In this document: in pieces, positions 17,281 through 25,777 of the stretch
Position numbering within the stretch: position 1 is the stretch's first letter
Layout: each line of letters starts with the position of its first letter
Origin: Cytophagales bacterium
Lineage (GTDB): Bacteria; Bacteroidota; Bacteroidia; Cytophagales; Spirosomataceae
DNA length: 64,000 nt
Assembly (NCBI GenBank): GCA_004292855.1
Contig: RDXN01000042.1
Span: forward strand, 51,033 to 115,032
Direction: 5' to 3'
Position numbers and translations under genes: made by a program
The notes under the pieces: generated by a model
Seen by the model: the letters and a program-made list of their open reading frames with translations, nothing else
Database searches by the model: none
Told to the model about the DNA's origin: nothing

Positions 17281-17598
17281 TACCAGGAGCGGGAGTCGAA
17301 CCCGCACGGGCTTGTGGCCCACAGGATTTTCTTACCAACTACAGCTTTCGCTGCTCGTTGCCCTGTGCAACGATTTGTGGTCTGGACTTTCTCTTCACCA
17401 TGTTCTACAAGAGAATTTAGGTGCCGCCTATTAAGTCTCTACACCTTCCGCACTGGCTTTCGCTAATGGGCTTGGCTCGGGATTGCCAATCGTTTCTGAT
17501 AAGGTTTCCCCGAATTTAAGCGGTTCTACTCCGGCTGTTTCCAACCGGGCACTCAAATTGTTTAAGTCCGGCGTGTCTACCGATTCCACCATCCCGGC
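17281..17598 (-). tRNA. tRNA-Leu(UAA) interrupted by a group I intron
   Basis: Read on the minus strand, the 5' exon (17598-17564, 35 nt) starts GCCGGGATGGTGGAATCGG, almost the E. coli tRNA-Leu sequence. It ends after U34 of the anticodon loop (CTT). The 3' exon (17330-17281, 50 nt) starts AAAATCC and holds the long variable arm (GGGC/GCCC), the T arm (GCGGG TTCGACT CCCGC), the acceptor strand TCCTGGT and discriminator A. Joined, the loop is CUUAAAA with anticodon UAA. CCA is not encoded. The acceptor has a G1-U72 wobble typical of tRNA-Leu. The anticodon stem carries one C28-U42 mismatch. An interrupted gene like this is easily missed by tRNA finders. Confidence 0.93.
17331..17563 (-). other. 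Group I intron (tRNA-Leu type, subgroup IC3-like), 233 nt
   Basis: It lies between U34 and A35 and ends in G (base 17331), as group I introns do. P1 forms between exon ACUU and intron GAGU (17551-17554) with a U-G pair at the splice site. Core elements in order on the minus strand: P2 hairpin (17531-17548), P-like (17503-17516), Q (17469-17487, GCAATCCCGAGCC), R (GTAGAGACTT, about 17433-17442) and S (AAAGTCC, about 17383-17389). R and S pair as P7 (GACTT/AAGTC). A P9 hairpin with a GNRA-type GAAA loop follows (17342-17354). These strings match the cyanobacterial/plastid tRNA-Leu intron closely. There is no endonuclease gene inside. Confidence 0.92.
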
Positions 17599-17639
17599 AT
17601 TCCCTCGATTTAATCGTTGCCGATAAACCTTGGTATTAT

Positions 17640-17668
17640 AAAAAAAGCACCGCTTTCGGTGCCTTTTT
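17640..17668 (-). terminator. Terminator between tRNA-Gly and tRNA-Leu
   Basis: GCACCG (17647-17652) pairs with CGGTGC (17657-17662), flanked by A and T tracts on both sides. On the minus strand it follows tRNA-Gly by four bases, so the two tRNAs are probably transcribed separately. Confidence 0.75.
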
Positions 17669-17671
17669 GAG

Positions 17672-17744
17672 AGCGAAAGACGGGGTTCGAACCCGCGACC
17701 TCGACCTTGGCAAGGTCGCGCTCTACCAGCTGAGCTACTTTCGC
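17672..17744 (-). tRNA. tRNA-Gly(GCC)
   Basis: This 73-nt tRNA has the acceptor GCGAAAG/CTTTCGC with discriminator T, D arm AGCTCAGCTGGTAGAGC, anticodon arm GACCT-TGCCA-AGGTC with anticodon GCC, and T arm CGGGG/CCCCG-type around GTTCGAA. All stems are intact. CCA is not encoded. Confidence 0.96.
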
Positions 17745-17895
17745 ATTTGGTAAATCCGACGTCGTCTGCCGAATTGTGGGTACAAAAGTACGGTGATTTT
17801 AGTCGTTTGTCAATAGATGCTACCAAAAAAATTCATCCTGTTGCGCTTGTTAATTGGCATTCAAGAGGTTGCAGGCTAAAAAAATTTGTTCTAGG

Positions 17896-18756
17896 CTACC
17901 ACTTCAACAGCAATAGTGTTAGGAAGAAGCCGTTAAGACCTACGCCGGAGAGAATAGTCATCCGCATGGCTGAGCGGAAGTCGGCACGGGAGTGGTCGTG
18001 GCGGACGCGCATGTACCAAAGCACAAAGAAAATGATGGCGGGTAGCAAAAATGCCAGCAGCAGATAGAACGGCGAACGGCCTTCAAAATAGACGTAAAAG
18101 CCCAACACTGAGCACGTAAATACGAGTAACGCACAGGCGAAGGTGCCTTGAACACCCAATAAACGGCTTAGGGTAAGGTCGCCCCGGCGGGCATCTTCGG
18201 CGTGTTGGTAGATTTGGGTGATGGGGTAAAGGGCCATTACATTGAGCGTGCAGAGCGCACCAGCCAAGAGCGTTCGACTAGTAAACAACTGTTCGAGCGG
18301 TACGTTGTCTAGAGCTTGCAGGGTCATGAGGTAAGTGAACCCGCCCTGAAATGAACTGACGATGAGCCAACTCCAGACCGGGTATTTTTTCAGCCGGATT
18401 CTGTCGTGGCTGTAGGCTTTGGAAATGAGGCCGTAAATGAGCAGATATAGTACAAACGGCCAGCCAACGAGTGCGCCCAGCATTAGGGCCAGAATATCCA
18501 GCCCCCAGGCCACTCGGTGCAGCGTTTGGTCGACGGGGGGCGGGTTTTCGAGAATGCCGATGCTGTCTTCGTCCTTATCGAAATAGCTGTTGTAGGCATT
18601 ACTGGCGGGGTACAGCAAAAAATGCAGGATAAATGCCACCAACAACGCCCGGTTGAGGTCGGGTAAGGTGGCCTGACTCAGCGCGAACCAGTACACCGGC
18701 AGCAGGAAAAGCGAGAACGGAAGCCGCAGGTGAAGCAAAATAGCGCGTAGAGTCAT
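17896..18756 (-). CDS. UbiA-family prenyltransferase-like membrane protein
   Basis: This 286-residue protein has eight or nine predicted membrane helices. Two aspartate-rich motifs are placed as in UbiA enzymes: NAYNSYFDKDEDSIG (about 53-67) and IYQHAEDARRGD (about 180-191). These bind magnesium and the prenyl diphosphate in enzymes that attach isoprenoid chains to aromatic or other acceptors. The acceptor here is unknown. The gene is the last of a tightly spaced set with purU (15-base gap) and the DUF433/DUF5615 pair. Confidence 0.78.
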   Translation of the reverse strand: MTLRAILLHLRLPFSLFLLPVYWFALSQATLPDLNRALLVAFILHFLLYPASNAYNSYFDKDEDSIGILENPPPVDQTLHRVAWGLDILALMLGALVGWPFVLYLLIYGLISKAYSHDRIRLKKYPVWSWLIVSSFQGGFTYLMTLQALDNVPLEQLFTSRTLLAGALCTLNVMALYPITQIYQHAEDARRGDLTLSRLLGVQGTFACALLVFTCSVLGFYVYFEGRSPFYLLLAFLLPAIIFFVLWYMRVRHDHSRADFRSAMRMTILSGVGLNGFFLTLLLLKW

Positions 18757-18771
18757 GGTAAGGGCGGGGCT

Positions 18772-19647
18772 TCAAAATACCACCGTTCGGTTTTTATGGA
18801 TGAATACCCGGTCGTTAAACACTAATTTGAGAGCCTTTGAGAGCACCAGTTTCTCCACGTCGCGACCCATTGTGGCCATATCGGTGGCTGTGTGTCGGTG
18901 ATCAACTTCCTTCACGTCTTGCATGATAATCGGCCCCTCGTCGAGGTCGTTGTTGACGAAGTGGGCCGTGGCCCCGATAATCTTAACCCCCCGCTCGTGG
19001 GCCTGCTTGTATGGGCTTGCCCCGATGAATGCGGGCAGGAATGAGTGGTGAATATTGATAATCCGGTTGTGGTAGTGGTCCACAAAACCGGGTGTCAACA
19101 CGCGCATATACTTGGCCAGTACAAGGTATTCGGGTTCGTAGATGGCGAGAGTACGTAAAATAGCCTCTTCGTGCTCCTCGCGGGTTTTGTGTTCGTGTGA
19201 GACGTAGTGAAACGGAATCCCAAACTTACTGACGAGTGGTTGAAGGTGATTGTAATTGCTCACGACAGCCAAAATATCGGCGTCCAATTCATCGAATGCA
19301 TACTGAATCAGCAACTCACCCAGGCAATGATGCTCTTTAGTCACGAGCAACACAATGTTCTTTTTCTTTTTCGGGTTGAGCCGCAGATTGATGTCGGGGT
19401 TCAGGGTTTGCCGTAGTTCGGTGAGAAGAGCTGGCCCGTCGAGCGGTCCGCTTGCCTCGAACTCGGTCCGCATGAAAAACTGCCCCGGCCGGTCCGCCGT
19501 TGCGGTGGATTTGTCGTCGGGGCTAACATATTCGTCGTTACGGATAATGTTGAGTCTCTGCCGGAACAGCACGCCCGTGACATGGTAAATGAGGCCCGTT
19601 TGGTCGGGGCCGTCCATCAGCAAAATATGTTTGGTCGTATCGGTCAT
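18772..19647 (-). CDS. purU: Formyltetrahydrofolate deformylase
   Basis: This 291-residue enzyme hydrolyses 10-formyl-THF to formate and THF, supplying formate for purine synthesis and balancing one-carbon pools. An N-terminal ACT domain (ILLMDGPDQTGLIYHVTG, residues 8-25) is followed by a formyltransferase fold. Its catalytic Asn-His-Asp set is visible in NIHHSFLPAFIGASPY, GATAHFV and LDEGPIIMQ. Both domains are full length. It starts six bases after the DUF5615 gene. Confidence 0.94.
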   Translation of the reverse strand: MTDTTKHILLMDGPDQTGLIYHVTGVLFRQRLNIIRNDEYVSPDDKSTATADRPGQFFMRTEFEASGPLDGPALLTELRQTLNPDINLRLNPKKKKNIVLLVTKEHHCLGELLIQYAFDELDADILAVVSNYNHLQPLVSKFGIPFHYVSHEHKTREEHEEAILRTLAIYEPEYLVLAKYMRVLTPGFVDHYHNRIINIHHSFLPAFIGASPYKQAHERGVKIIGATAHFVNNDLDEGPIIMQDVKEVDHRHTATDMATMGRDVEKLVLSKALKLVFNDRVFIHKNRTVVF

Positions 19648-19653
19648 GATGGA

Positions 19654-20013
19654 TCAATAACTAATAATTTGTTCGCGATTGATAACAACCATGCCTGAGT
19701 CGGCTACTAGTAGATCGCAAAGTAAGGGCCATCGAGGTTCCAAGAAATCTAGTAAATCGCGATTTCGGATGTTTCCCAATCGAATATGTATAACACGAGG
19801 TGGTGGACCTTTCAGGAAAAAGGCATCTGGAAAATCAGAATCTTTGGTAATAACAATGCGGTCCTCTTGTAGGGCAATTAGGCTAATCTGAGCATCAGCC
19901 AACAGATGGCCGTCAGGGAAAAAGGTTGTATGAATAGCGTCAATGCCTTTTTCTTGCAGATAGGTTGCTAGTATTGGGGGTAGCTGCGTGTCAACAATAA
20001 ACTTTAAGTCCAT
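19654..20013 (-). CDS. DUF5615 PIN-like protein (putative toxin)
   Basis: This 119-residue protein begins FIVDTQLPPILATYLQEKG and has TKDSDFPDAF and LRLGN-type segments. This is the DUF5615 (COG4634) family, a PIN-like nuclease fold with the acidic residues kept at the N-terminus and in TKDSDF. Such proteins are encoded right after DUF433 partners in predicted type II toxin-antitoxin modules, as here (three-base gap). RNase activity is an inference from the fold. It lies directly upstream of purU in the same direction. Confidence 0.8.
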   Translation of the reverse strand: MDLKFIVDTQLPPILATYLQEKGIDAIHTTFFPDGHLLADAQISLIALQEDRIVITKDSDFPDAFFLKGPPPRVIHIRLGNIRNRDLLDFLEPRWPLLCDLLVADSGMVVINREQIISY

Positions 20014-20016
20014 TGG

Positions 20017-20256
20017 CTACGACGCAAGAGGAAATGCAACGATAGAGCGTGCGTTAGCAATATGCGCTGCGTATAATAAGGCAGCCTTAATATCACCTTC
20101 CTCCAGATACGCATAATCTGCCAGAATCTCCTCATGAGTCATTCCAGCAGCTAACAATTCCAGTAACTGTGCCACGGTGAAGCGCATGTTACGAATGGTT
20201 GGTTTTCCGTGGCTGACAGCCGGATTAAGTGTGACGCGGTTGAGCAGATTTTCCAC
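20017..20256 (-). CDS. DUF433 protein (putative antitoxin)
   Basis: A DUF433 (COG2442) protein, about 79 residues if it starts at the GTG at 20256. The family core is LLNRVTLNPAVSHGKPTIRN, then FTVAQLLELLAAGMTHEEIL, a winged-helix-like DNA-binding fold. A much longer in-frame version reaching 20391 would run through the end of the neighbouring DUF4249 gene and carries no recognisable domain. A -7-like TACCTTTA a few bases upstream also favours the short form. It pairs with the DUF5615 gene that follows. Confidence 0.75.
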   Translation of the reverse strand: MENLLNRVTLNPAVSHGKPTIRNMRFTVAQLLELLAAGMTHEEILADYAYLEEGDIKAALLYAAHIANARSIVAFPLAS

Positions 20257-20318
20257 AGTCTGGGAATTTAATTTATGACTAAAGGTAATGTTCAACCCCG
20301 AAACTTCAAAAAGCCCCT

Positions 20319-21371
20319 TCAATCGCGCCAGCCTTCGGGCCGGACGGGCGTTCTGTATAACCCGTCCACGCACGGGTCGCACGTATCCCAATAAGGTCTA
20401 TTCGTTGGGGCGAAGGGGAGCCGGGGTGGAGCGTATCGGTTTATGTACACGATGCGTTCGCGCACACCCGACACCTGAAAATAGCCCACTAACGGCGCAC
20501 CATCGGCTTTTAGGTTGTGCAGGTTTCCGGGTAAGGTGGCGGGCGTCACGTCGAATACACCACCCACATTGCTCGTAATGGACCGCACGGTTTGCCAGTA
20601 TTGGTAGGCTTTCTCGCTCAACGAGTGCTGACCGATACGCAGGTAATACGGCCCGGCGGCTTCAAACGGAATGGTAGCAACGCGCAACCCAGTCAACTTG
20701 TTACCGTTGATGAACTGATCAGAGGCCAGAATTATCTCGCCCGCGCTTCGGGCAATGATCCAGCAGTCGGATGGGCAACAGGGTTTTTTGTAGGTGATGA
20801 TGCTGTTCGGTGGCGTGTAGGTGCCGCAGAAATCGGTTCGCTCGTAGTGAATCCAGTCCCATTTGTAGTAATTGGTCGCTCCGGCGGGGTCTTTCAGATC
20901 AATATAGACCGCAAAATCGCCGTTTGAATCCTGCCTGGGTTTCACAGACTGATATCGCCAATATACCGTGTCAATGGGGGGCACAGCCTGCAAAAGCTCA
21001 GGGTCAGAGCGGTACGACTGGCCGAGGTACGTCAGGTTGAGCGTATAGCGTCGGCCCACCTTCCCGCGAAAGCCCGTAGGCGAAACGTAGTTGCCCCGGC
21101 TATCATCGATAAATCGAACGATTTGGCCTGTATCGTCCGTAACAGTCACGGTGGCCCCCGTAATTCGCCGGTCGAATACGCTCTCAGTGTTGTTGTAGCC
21201 TGCTGATTTTGAGAGGGTAAACCAATATGGGCCGGGGCCGTCGGTGAGTGTTCCCTCGAAAGCTAGATACCGCTCCTGCCCGACTAGCTTGGGGTCGTAG
21301 GCGTCGATGCAGGAGAAGAGGATGAGGGGCGTGCAAAAACACAAAAGTTTGATCCAAATACGTGTTTTCAT
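20319..21371 (-). CDS. DUF4249 lipoprotein, partner of a TonB receptor
   Basis: This 350-residue protein has a lipoprotein signal (LLCFCTPLILFSC, lipid attached to Cys in LFSC). Its layout is that of DUF4249: an N-terminal VGQERYLAFEGTLTDGPGPYWFTLSKSA followed by beta-rich segments and a C-terminal cysteine pair (DTCDPC). DUF4249 genes usually sit next to a TonB-dependent receptor, as here (three-base gap to the next gene upstream). They may act as its surface or periplasmic partner, in the way SusD serves SusC. The substrate is unknown. Confidence 0.82.
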   Translation of the reverse strand: MKTRIWIKLLCFCTPLILFSCIDAYDPKLVGQERYLAFEGTLTDGPGPYWFTLSKSAGYNNTESVFDRRITGATVTVTDDTGQIVRFIDDSRGNYVSPTGFRGKVGRRYTLNLTYLGQSYRSDPELLQAVPPIDTVYWRYQSVKPRQDSNGDFAVYIDLKDPAGATNYYKWDWIHYERTDFCGTYTPPNSIITYKKPCCPSDCWIIARSAGEIILASDQFINGNKLTGLRVATIPFEAAGPYYLRIGQHSLSEKAYQYWQTVRSITSNVGGVFDVTPATLPGNLHNLKADGAPLVGYFQVSGVRERIVYINRYAPPRLPFAPTNRPYWDTCDPCVDGLYRTPVRPEGWRD

Positions 21372-21374
21372 ACC

Positions 21375-23864
21375 TCAAAACCGGAAGTTATAGGTGAGCG
21401 ATGGGATAGCTGAGCCGAGCACCGACAACTTGTAGATATCGACCCGGTTGTAATATTGAGCGTAGCGCGTGGGTGTCTGCACAAACACTGAGTACGCATT
21501 TCGGCGACTCAACAAATTGTAGCATGATATACTCCAATCGCTCTCGAACCGGCGTTTGGAATCGGGTTGGCCGCTGCTACGGAGGCCGTTGATGGTCAGG
21601 CCTATATCGAAACGCAGGTAGTCGGGAATACGGCTTTGGTTGCGGTCCAGGAAATAAGGCACAATGCGGCCACCCGCGTAGAGCTTGCCCACCGGATACG
21701 TAATCGGACGGCCCGTGTTGTAGACACCGTTGGCCGATACGCTCACCCGACTACCCAGTTTGTAGTTCAGAATCACGTTGAGCATGTGCGGTTTGTCGTA
21801 AGGGGCGGGGTAGTAGTTGCCGCGATTCACGGTTGTTTCGGGCGTGAGACCGAGGATTCTGAACCGGGTTTGGGAGTAGGTGTAGCTAATCCAGCCCGTG
21901 AGCAGGCCTGTGTTTTTGCGGGCGTACAGCTCTAGCCCCCGCGCAAAGCCGTTACCCTGCAACAGGGCCGTTTCGGGGTAGCGGTTTAGGAGCAGGACGG
22001 TGCCGCCTTTAAAATCGTTGACGTTGGTGAGCCGTTTGTAGAATACCTCGACCGAGAGTTCGACTGCGTTACCACCGATATTCTGAAAATAGCCGAATGT
22101 TAGTTGGTCGGCAATGGCCGGTTTCAGATACGCGTCCGACACCTTCCAGCGGTCGGCGGGGAGGGCCGCCGTGGTGTTCGAGAGTTGTTGCAGATACTGG
22201 ATCATGCGACCCGCACCGAGCTTGACCGACGCGCTTTCGCCCAGAGCCAACCGGACCGACAGGCGCGGCTCCAACCCGTTGTAGGTTTGGGCGAATTGAC
22301 CGGAACCGGTCATCGACGAGTCGGCGAGGGTTTCTGGCGAGCGCACGGCGGGGTTTCGGTAGGCGTAGGTCATCACTGGCCCCTGTTGCCCAAACCACGA
22401 TGTCCGCAGGCCAGCCTGCACCGACAGGTTCTTGGTCACGGCAAGGTCGGCAGTGGCGTAAGCAGCGAGTTCGAGAGCCTGCTCGTTGGGCAACCTCACG
22501 GGGTTAATCTGCGAGCGTGCGTCGGTTGGTTCGAGTCGGCCCGCCACCACGTCGTATTGAATCCCGATCAGACCCATTTCGGCAGAGAGCCGGGGACCAC
22601 CCAAATCGGTCTTTTTCCCGTTTGCTGGTGCGCCACTGCCCGATGTGTAGCCGAGGGCCACCTTCACCTGTTTGTAGTCGAGGCCCGACGTGAGCGCGTA
22701 GGCCCGCGTGGAATCGGGGTTGGAGATCGACGAGCGGTAACGGCTCCACACGCCCGACGCCTGTAGTTGCCAGCGGTCGGAGAGATAACGTGACCAGCTC
22801 AGGCTGGCGATGCGGGTGTTCCAGCCAAACTCCGACTGCGTACCGCCCAGATCGGCCTGTCCGAGGGTGTCGGCGGGGAACCGGAACCGGTCATTGCTAC
22901 TGAAATACGTAAAGGCTAGCTTGTTCTTGGACGGTCCGGCGTTCCGGTTCGGGGTGAAGTTAGCCCGCACCACGTAGTCGCTGAAACCCGCCCGAATGCC
23001 TTTGATGGATGGCACCGGAAACACGCGCAACATTTGGTTCAGGTACGACACTCGGCCTGCGCCATAGACCACCAGTTTATTTTTGATGATAGGCGTTTCG
23101 ACCTTCAGGCGGCTGCTCAACAGGCCCAAGCCGCCCGCCACCATCAAGTGGGTTGCGTTGGCATCTTTCAACCGCGTTTGCAGCACCGAAGCCGCCCGAC
23201 CGCCGTAGTTGGCCGGTACGCTGCCCCGATACAGGGCCACATCCTGCACCACGTCGGGGTTGAACACCGACACAAACCCCAACAAGTGCGAGGCATTGAA
23301 CAGGGGCGCATCGTCCATCAGGATCAGGTTTTGGTCGGTGTTGCCGCCCCGCACGTTGAAGCCCGTGGAAGCCTCGCCCACGCTGCTCACGCCGGGCAAC
23401 AATTGGATGCTCCGCATGACGTCGACCTCGCCAAACAAGGTGGGCAGTTGCTTGAGGGTTCGGACCGAAATACTCGTAACGCCCCCCACGTTGCTACGCA
23501 CCTGTTGGCCCGGTCCGTTGGCCGTGATGACGGTCTCGCGCAGGAGCGTAACGCGTTCATTAACGAGCACCGAAAGGGTTTGGTCGCGGTTGCCGGTTAC
23601 GGTTCGTTGGGCCGTTTCATAACTTTGATGCGAAATCTGAACGGTCTGAACACCCCTGGGCAGCGGAATTGAAAACCGACCTACCGAGTCGGTGGTGGCT
23701 CCGATTCCGGTGTCCAAAATTTGGATGTTTGCCCGCACAACGGGGGCGTCGGTACGTCCGTCGCGGACGGAGCCGGTAAGCCGATAACGCGATTGGGCTT
23801 TAGCGCAAAGGGGCGCAAACAACGAGAAGACGAATAGGGCTGGAAGAAGTTTTAGCATAGACAT
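21375..23864 (-). CDS. TonB-dependent outer-membrane receptor
   Basis: This 829-residue receptor has a signal peptide (MSMLKLLPALFVFSLFAPLCAKA) and a carboxypeptidase-regulatory-like domain (about 25-105). A plug domain follows, with VGEASTGFNVRGGNTDQNLI and LMDDAPLFNASHLLG (about 120-240). The barrel ends in SLTYNFRF with the terminal Phe. FNVRGGNTDQNLILLD-type plugs together with a downstream DUF4249 gene form a recurrent Bacteroidota import pair. Energy comes from TonB. The substrate cannot be told from sequence or neighbours. Confidence 0.9.
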   Translation of the reverse strand: MSMLKLLPALFVFSLFAPLCAKAQSRYRLTGSVRDGRTDAPVVRANIQILDTGIGATTDSVGRFSIPLPRGVQTVQISHQSYETAQRTVTGNRDQTLSVLVNERVTLLRETVITANGPGQQVRSNVGGVTSISVRTLKQLPTLFGEVDVMRSIQLLPGVSSVGEASTGFNVRGGNTDQNLILMDDAPLFNASHLLGFVSVFNPDVVQDVALYRGSVPANYGGRAASVLQTRLKDANATHLMVAGGLGLLSSRLKVETPIIKNKLVVYGAGRVSYLNQMLRVFPVPSIKGIRAGFSDYVVRANFTPNRNAGPSKNKLAFTYFSSNDRFRFPADTLGQADLGGTQSEFGWNTRIASLSWSRYLSDRWQLQASGVWSRYRSSISNPDSTRAYALTSGLDYKQVKVALGYTSGSGAPANGKKTDLGGPRLSAEMGLIGIQYDVVAGRLEPTDARSQINPVRLPNEQALELAAYATADLAVTKNLSVQAGLRTSWFGQQGPVMTYAYRNPAVRSPETLADSSMTGSGQFAQTYNGLEPRLSVRLALGESASVKLGAGRMIQYLQQLSNTTAALPADRWKVSDAYLKPAIADQLTFGYFQNIGGNAVELSVEVFYKRLTNVNDFKGGTVLLLNRYPETALLQGNGFARGLELYARKNTGLLTGWISYTYSQTRFRILGLTPETTVNRGNYYPAPYDKPHMLNVILNYKLGSRVSVSANGVYNTGRPITYPVGKLYAGGRIVPYFLDRNQSRIPDYLRFDIGLTINGLRSSGQPDSKRRFESDWSISCYNLLSRRNAYSVFVQTPTRYAQYYNRVDIYKLSVLGSAIPSLTYNFRF

Positions 23865-23909
23865 TCGGTAGGGACTCCCAAACTACGCATTTATTTGTCT
23901 ATTCGGTAC

Positions 23910-23917
23910 TACTTTTG
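23910..23917 (+). promoter_or_regulatory. -7 promoter element of the glycogen synthase transcript
   Basis: TACTTTTG fits TAnnTTTG exactly. It overlaps a TTG codon at 23915 that could be read as a start, so translation must begin further on. Confidence 0.55.
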
Positions 23918-23962
23918 CCCAAATCCGTTAGCCACCCCCTTTTAGCCCCCATCCAAAACGCC

Positions 23963-25774
23963 GTGGAATCTCTGTTCTCTGCCACAAAGCGCAAACTGCT
24001 CATCGAAATCGCCTGGGAAGTCTGTAATCAGGTTGGCGGTATCTATACTGTTATCCGGTCGAAAGTACCGGCGATGGTCGAGAAATGGGATGATAACTAC
24101 CTGTTGCTTGGCCCGTATTTTCCCCAAAAGGCTGCTGCTGAGTTTGAACCCATCACCGACCCCGACGAAACCGAAATTGGCCAAACCGTACGAAAAATGC
24201 GGCAGTTGGGCTACGAGGTCGAATACGGCTATTGGCTCATCACGGGTCGGCCACGGGTGGTGTTGTTCAACTTGCCCGGTATGGCCTCGCAGATCGACGC
24301 GATCAAGGCCGGGCTTTGGGAACGGCATCAGCTACCCACGCTGGGTGTTGAAGACCTTGTGAACCAGACCATTGTGTTTGGCGAGATGGTGCGCGTGTTT
24401 CTGACGCTTCTGGCCGAAGGCCACGCCAAACGGGTTGATTTTTGCGCCCACTTCCACGAGTGGATGGCGAGCACGGGCCTCCCCGACCTCCGGCACGACA
24501 ACGTGAAAGTTGCCACCGTGTTCACGACCCACGCGACGATGCTGGGGCGGTATCTGGCCCAAAACGAGGCTGGATTCTACGGTAAATTGCCGTTTTTCGA
24601 CTGGAAAAAAGAAGCCAAACATTACGGTATCGAGGCTCAGGCAACTATCGAACGACTGGCCGCACTGAACAGCCATACGTTCACGACGGTGAGCGATGTA
24701 ACGGCCCGCGAGTGTGAGGTGTTTCTGGGCCGCAGCCCCGACTTAGTCCTGCCTAATGGCTTGAACATCACCCGATTTGCGGCTACGCACGAGTTTCAGA
24801 ACCTGCACGTCAAATACAAAGAGAACATTCACGAGTTTGTGATGGGGCATTTCTTCCATAACTACTCGTTCGACCTCGAAAAGACGCTGTACTTCTTCAC
24901 GTCGGGGCGGTTCGAGTTCTCCAACAAGGGCTACGACCTTACGCTCGAAGCCCTCGCCCGCCTGAACTGGCGCATGCGCGAGGCCAACATGGATACTACG
25001 GTGGTCATGTTCATGGTAACGCGGATGCCGTACCGCTCCATAGACCCCGATGTGCTGCACACCCGCGCCATGCTCGACGAAATTCGCGATACCTGCGAAA
25101 ACATCGAGAAACAGGTAGGCGAACGACTGTTTCAGGCCGCAGCCTCGACCAAAGACAACGCCCTGCCCGACCTGAACAAGTTTGTGGACGAATATTGGCG
25201 GTTGCGGCTTCGCCGGACGGTGCAAAGCTGGAAAACCAAAACATTGCCCCCGTTCGTGACGCACGACCTCGTGCAGGAAGACGACATGACGCGGTTTATC
25301 CGGCAGGCCAACCTGGTCAACAACGAGTACGACCGGGTGAAGATCGTGTACCACCCCGATTTTATTGCCTCAACCAACCCGCTGTTCAAGCTCGATTACA
25401 GTCAATTCGTGCGGGGGTGCCACCTCGGTGTTTTCCCCAGTTATTACGAACCCTGGGGCTACACCCCGCTGGAGTGCGTCGTGCGCGGCATCCCAACCGT
25501 CACGAGCGACCAATCGGGCTTCGGCGATTTTATCATGCAGATCATGCGTGATTACGAGAATCGGGGTATCTACGTGGTGGACCGGCGCAACCAGAACTTC
25601 AACGAAGCTGCCGACCAACTCTGCAACATCCTGTGGCGATTTGTAAAAATGAGCCAACGCGACCGGATTCAGCAACGCAACCGCGTCGAGAGCATCGCCG
25701 AGGTGTTCGACTGGAGCAATCTCCGCTCGTATTATGATACCGCGCATGACTTGGCGATGAAACGACGGAAGTAA
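23963..25774 (+). CDS. Glycogen synthase of the GT3 (eukaryotic) family
   Basis: This enzyme of about 603 residues extends alpha-1,4-glucan chains. It is of the GT3 type, known from animals, fungi and many Bacteroidota, not the usual bacterial GT5 GlgA. Signatures are EVCNQVGGIYTVIRSK near the N-terminus, the central HFHEWMASTGL, and the C-terminal YEPWGYTPLECVVRGIP with the E-x7-E motif, then SDQSGFGDF. The GTG at 23963 is preferred, because the upstream in-frame TTG lies inside the -7 promoter box. The next gene follows after three bases, so the two are probably cotranscribed. Confidence 0.9.
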   Translation: MESLFSATKRKLLIEIAWEVCNQVGGIYTVIRSKVPAMVEKWDDNYLLLGPYFPQKAAAEFEPITDPDETEIGQTVRKMRQLGYEVEYGYWLITGRPRVVLFNLPGMASQIDAIKAGLWERHQLPTLGVEDLVNQTIVFGEMVRVFLTLLAEGHAKRVDFCAHFHEWMASTGLPDLRHDNVKVATVFTTHATMLGRYLAQNEAGFYGKLPFFDWKKEAKHYGIEAQATIERLAALNSHTFTTVSDVTARECEVFLGRSPDLVLPNGLNITRFAATHEFQNLHVKYKENIHEFVMGHFFHNYSFDLEKTLYFFTSGRFEFSNKGYDLTLEALARLNWRMREANMDTTVVMFMVTRMPYRSIDPDVLHTRAMLDEIRDTCENIEKQVGERLFQAAASTKDNALPDLNKFVDEYWRLRLRRTVQSWKTKTLPPFVTHDLVQEDDMTRFIRQANLVNNEYDRVKIVYHPDFIASTNPLFKLDYSQFVRGCHLGVFPSYYEPWGYTPLECVVRGIPTVTSDQSGFGDFIMQIMRDYENRGIYVVDRRNQNFNEAADQLCNILWRFVKMSQRDRIQQRNRVESIAEVFDWSNLRSYYDTAHDLAMKRRK

Positions 25775-25777
25775 CCC

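Noticed and set aside
17281..17450. RNase P RNA or tmRNA, because of the GAGAAAGTCC string and tRNA-like end
   Set aside because: The string is the S element of the group I intron core, and the 3' part is a standard tRNA-Leu exon matching the 5' exon upstream.
17431..17826. A 131-codon open frame on the minus strand across the tRNA region
   Set aside because: It covers tRNA-Gly, a terminator and the first exon plus part of the intron of tRNA-Leu. The RNA genes explain the sequence and the peptide has no domain.
20257..20391. Long form of the DUF433 protein
   Set aside because: It overlaps the end of the DUF4249 gene and adds Arg-rich sequence with no family match; a promoter-like box lies inside it.
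22104..23672. Long plus-strand frames opposite the TonB receptor
   Set aside because: They are antisense shadows of the barrel-coding sequence, with no domain and no promoter.
23915..23962. TTG start of the glycogen synthase
   Set aside because: The codon is part of a TAnnTTTG promoter box, so it would not be in the mRNA.
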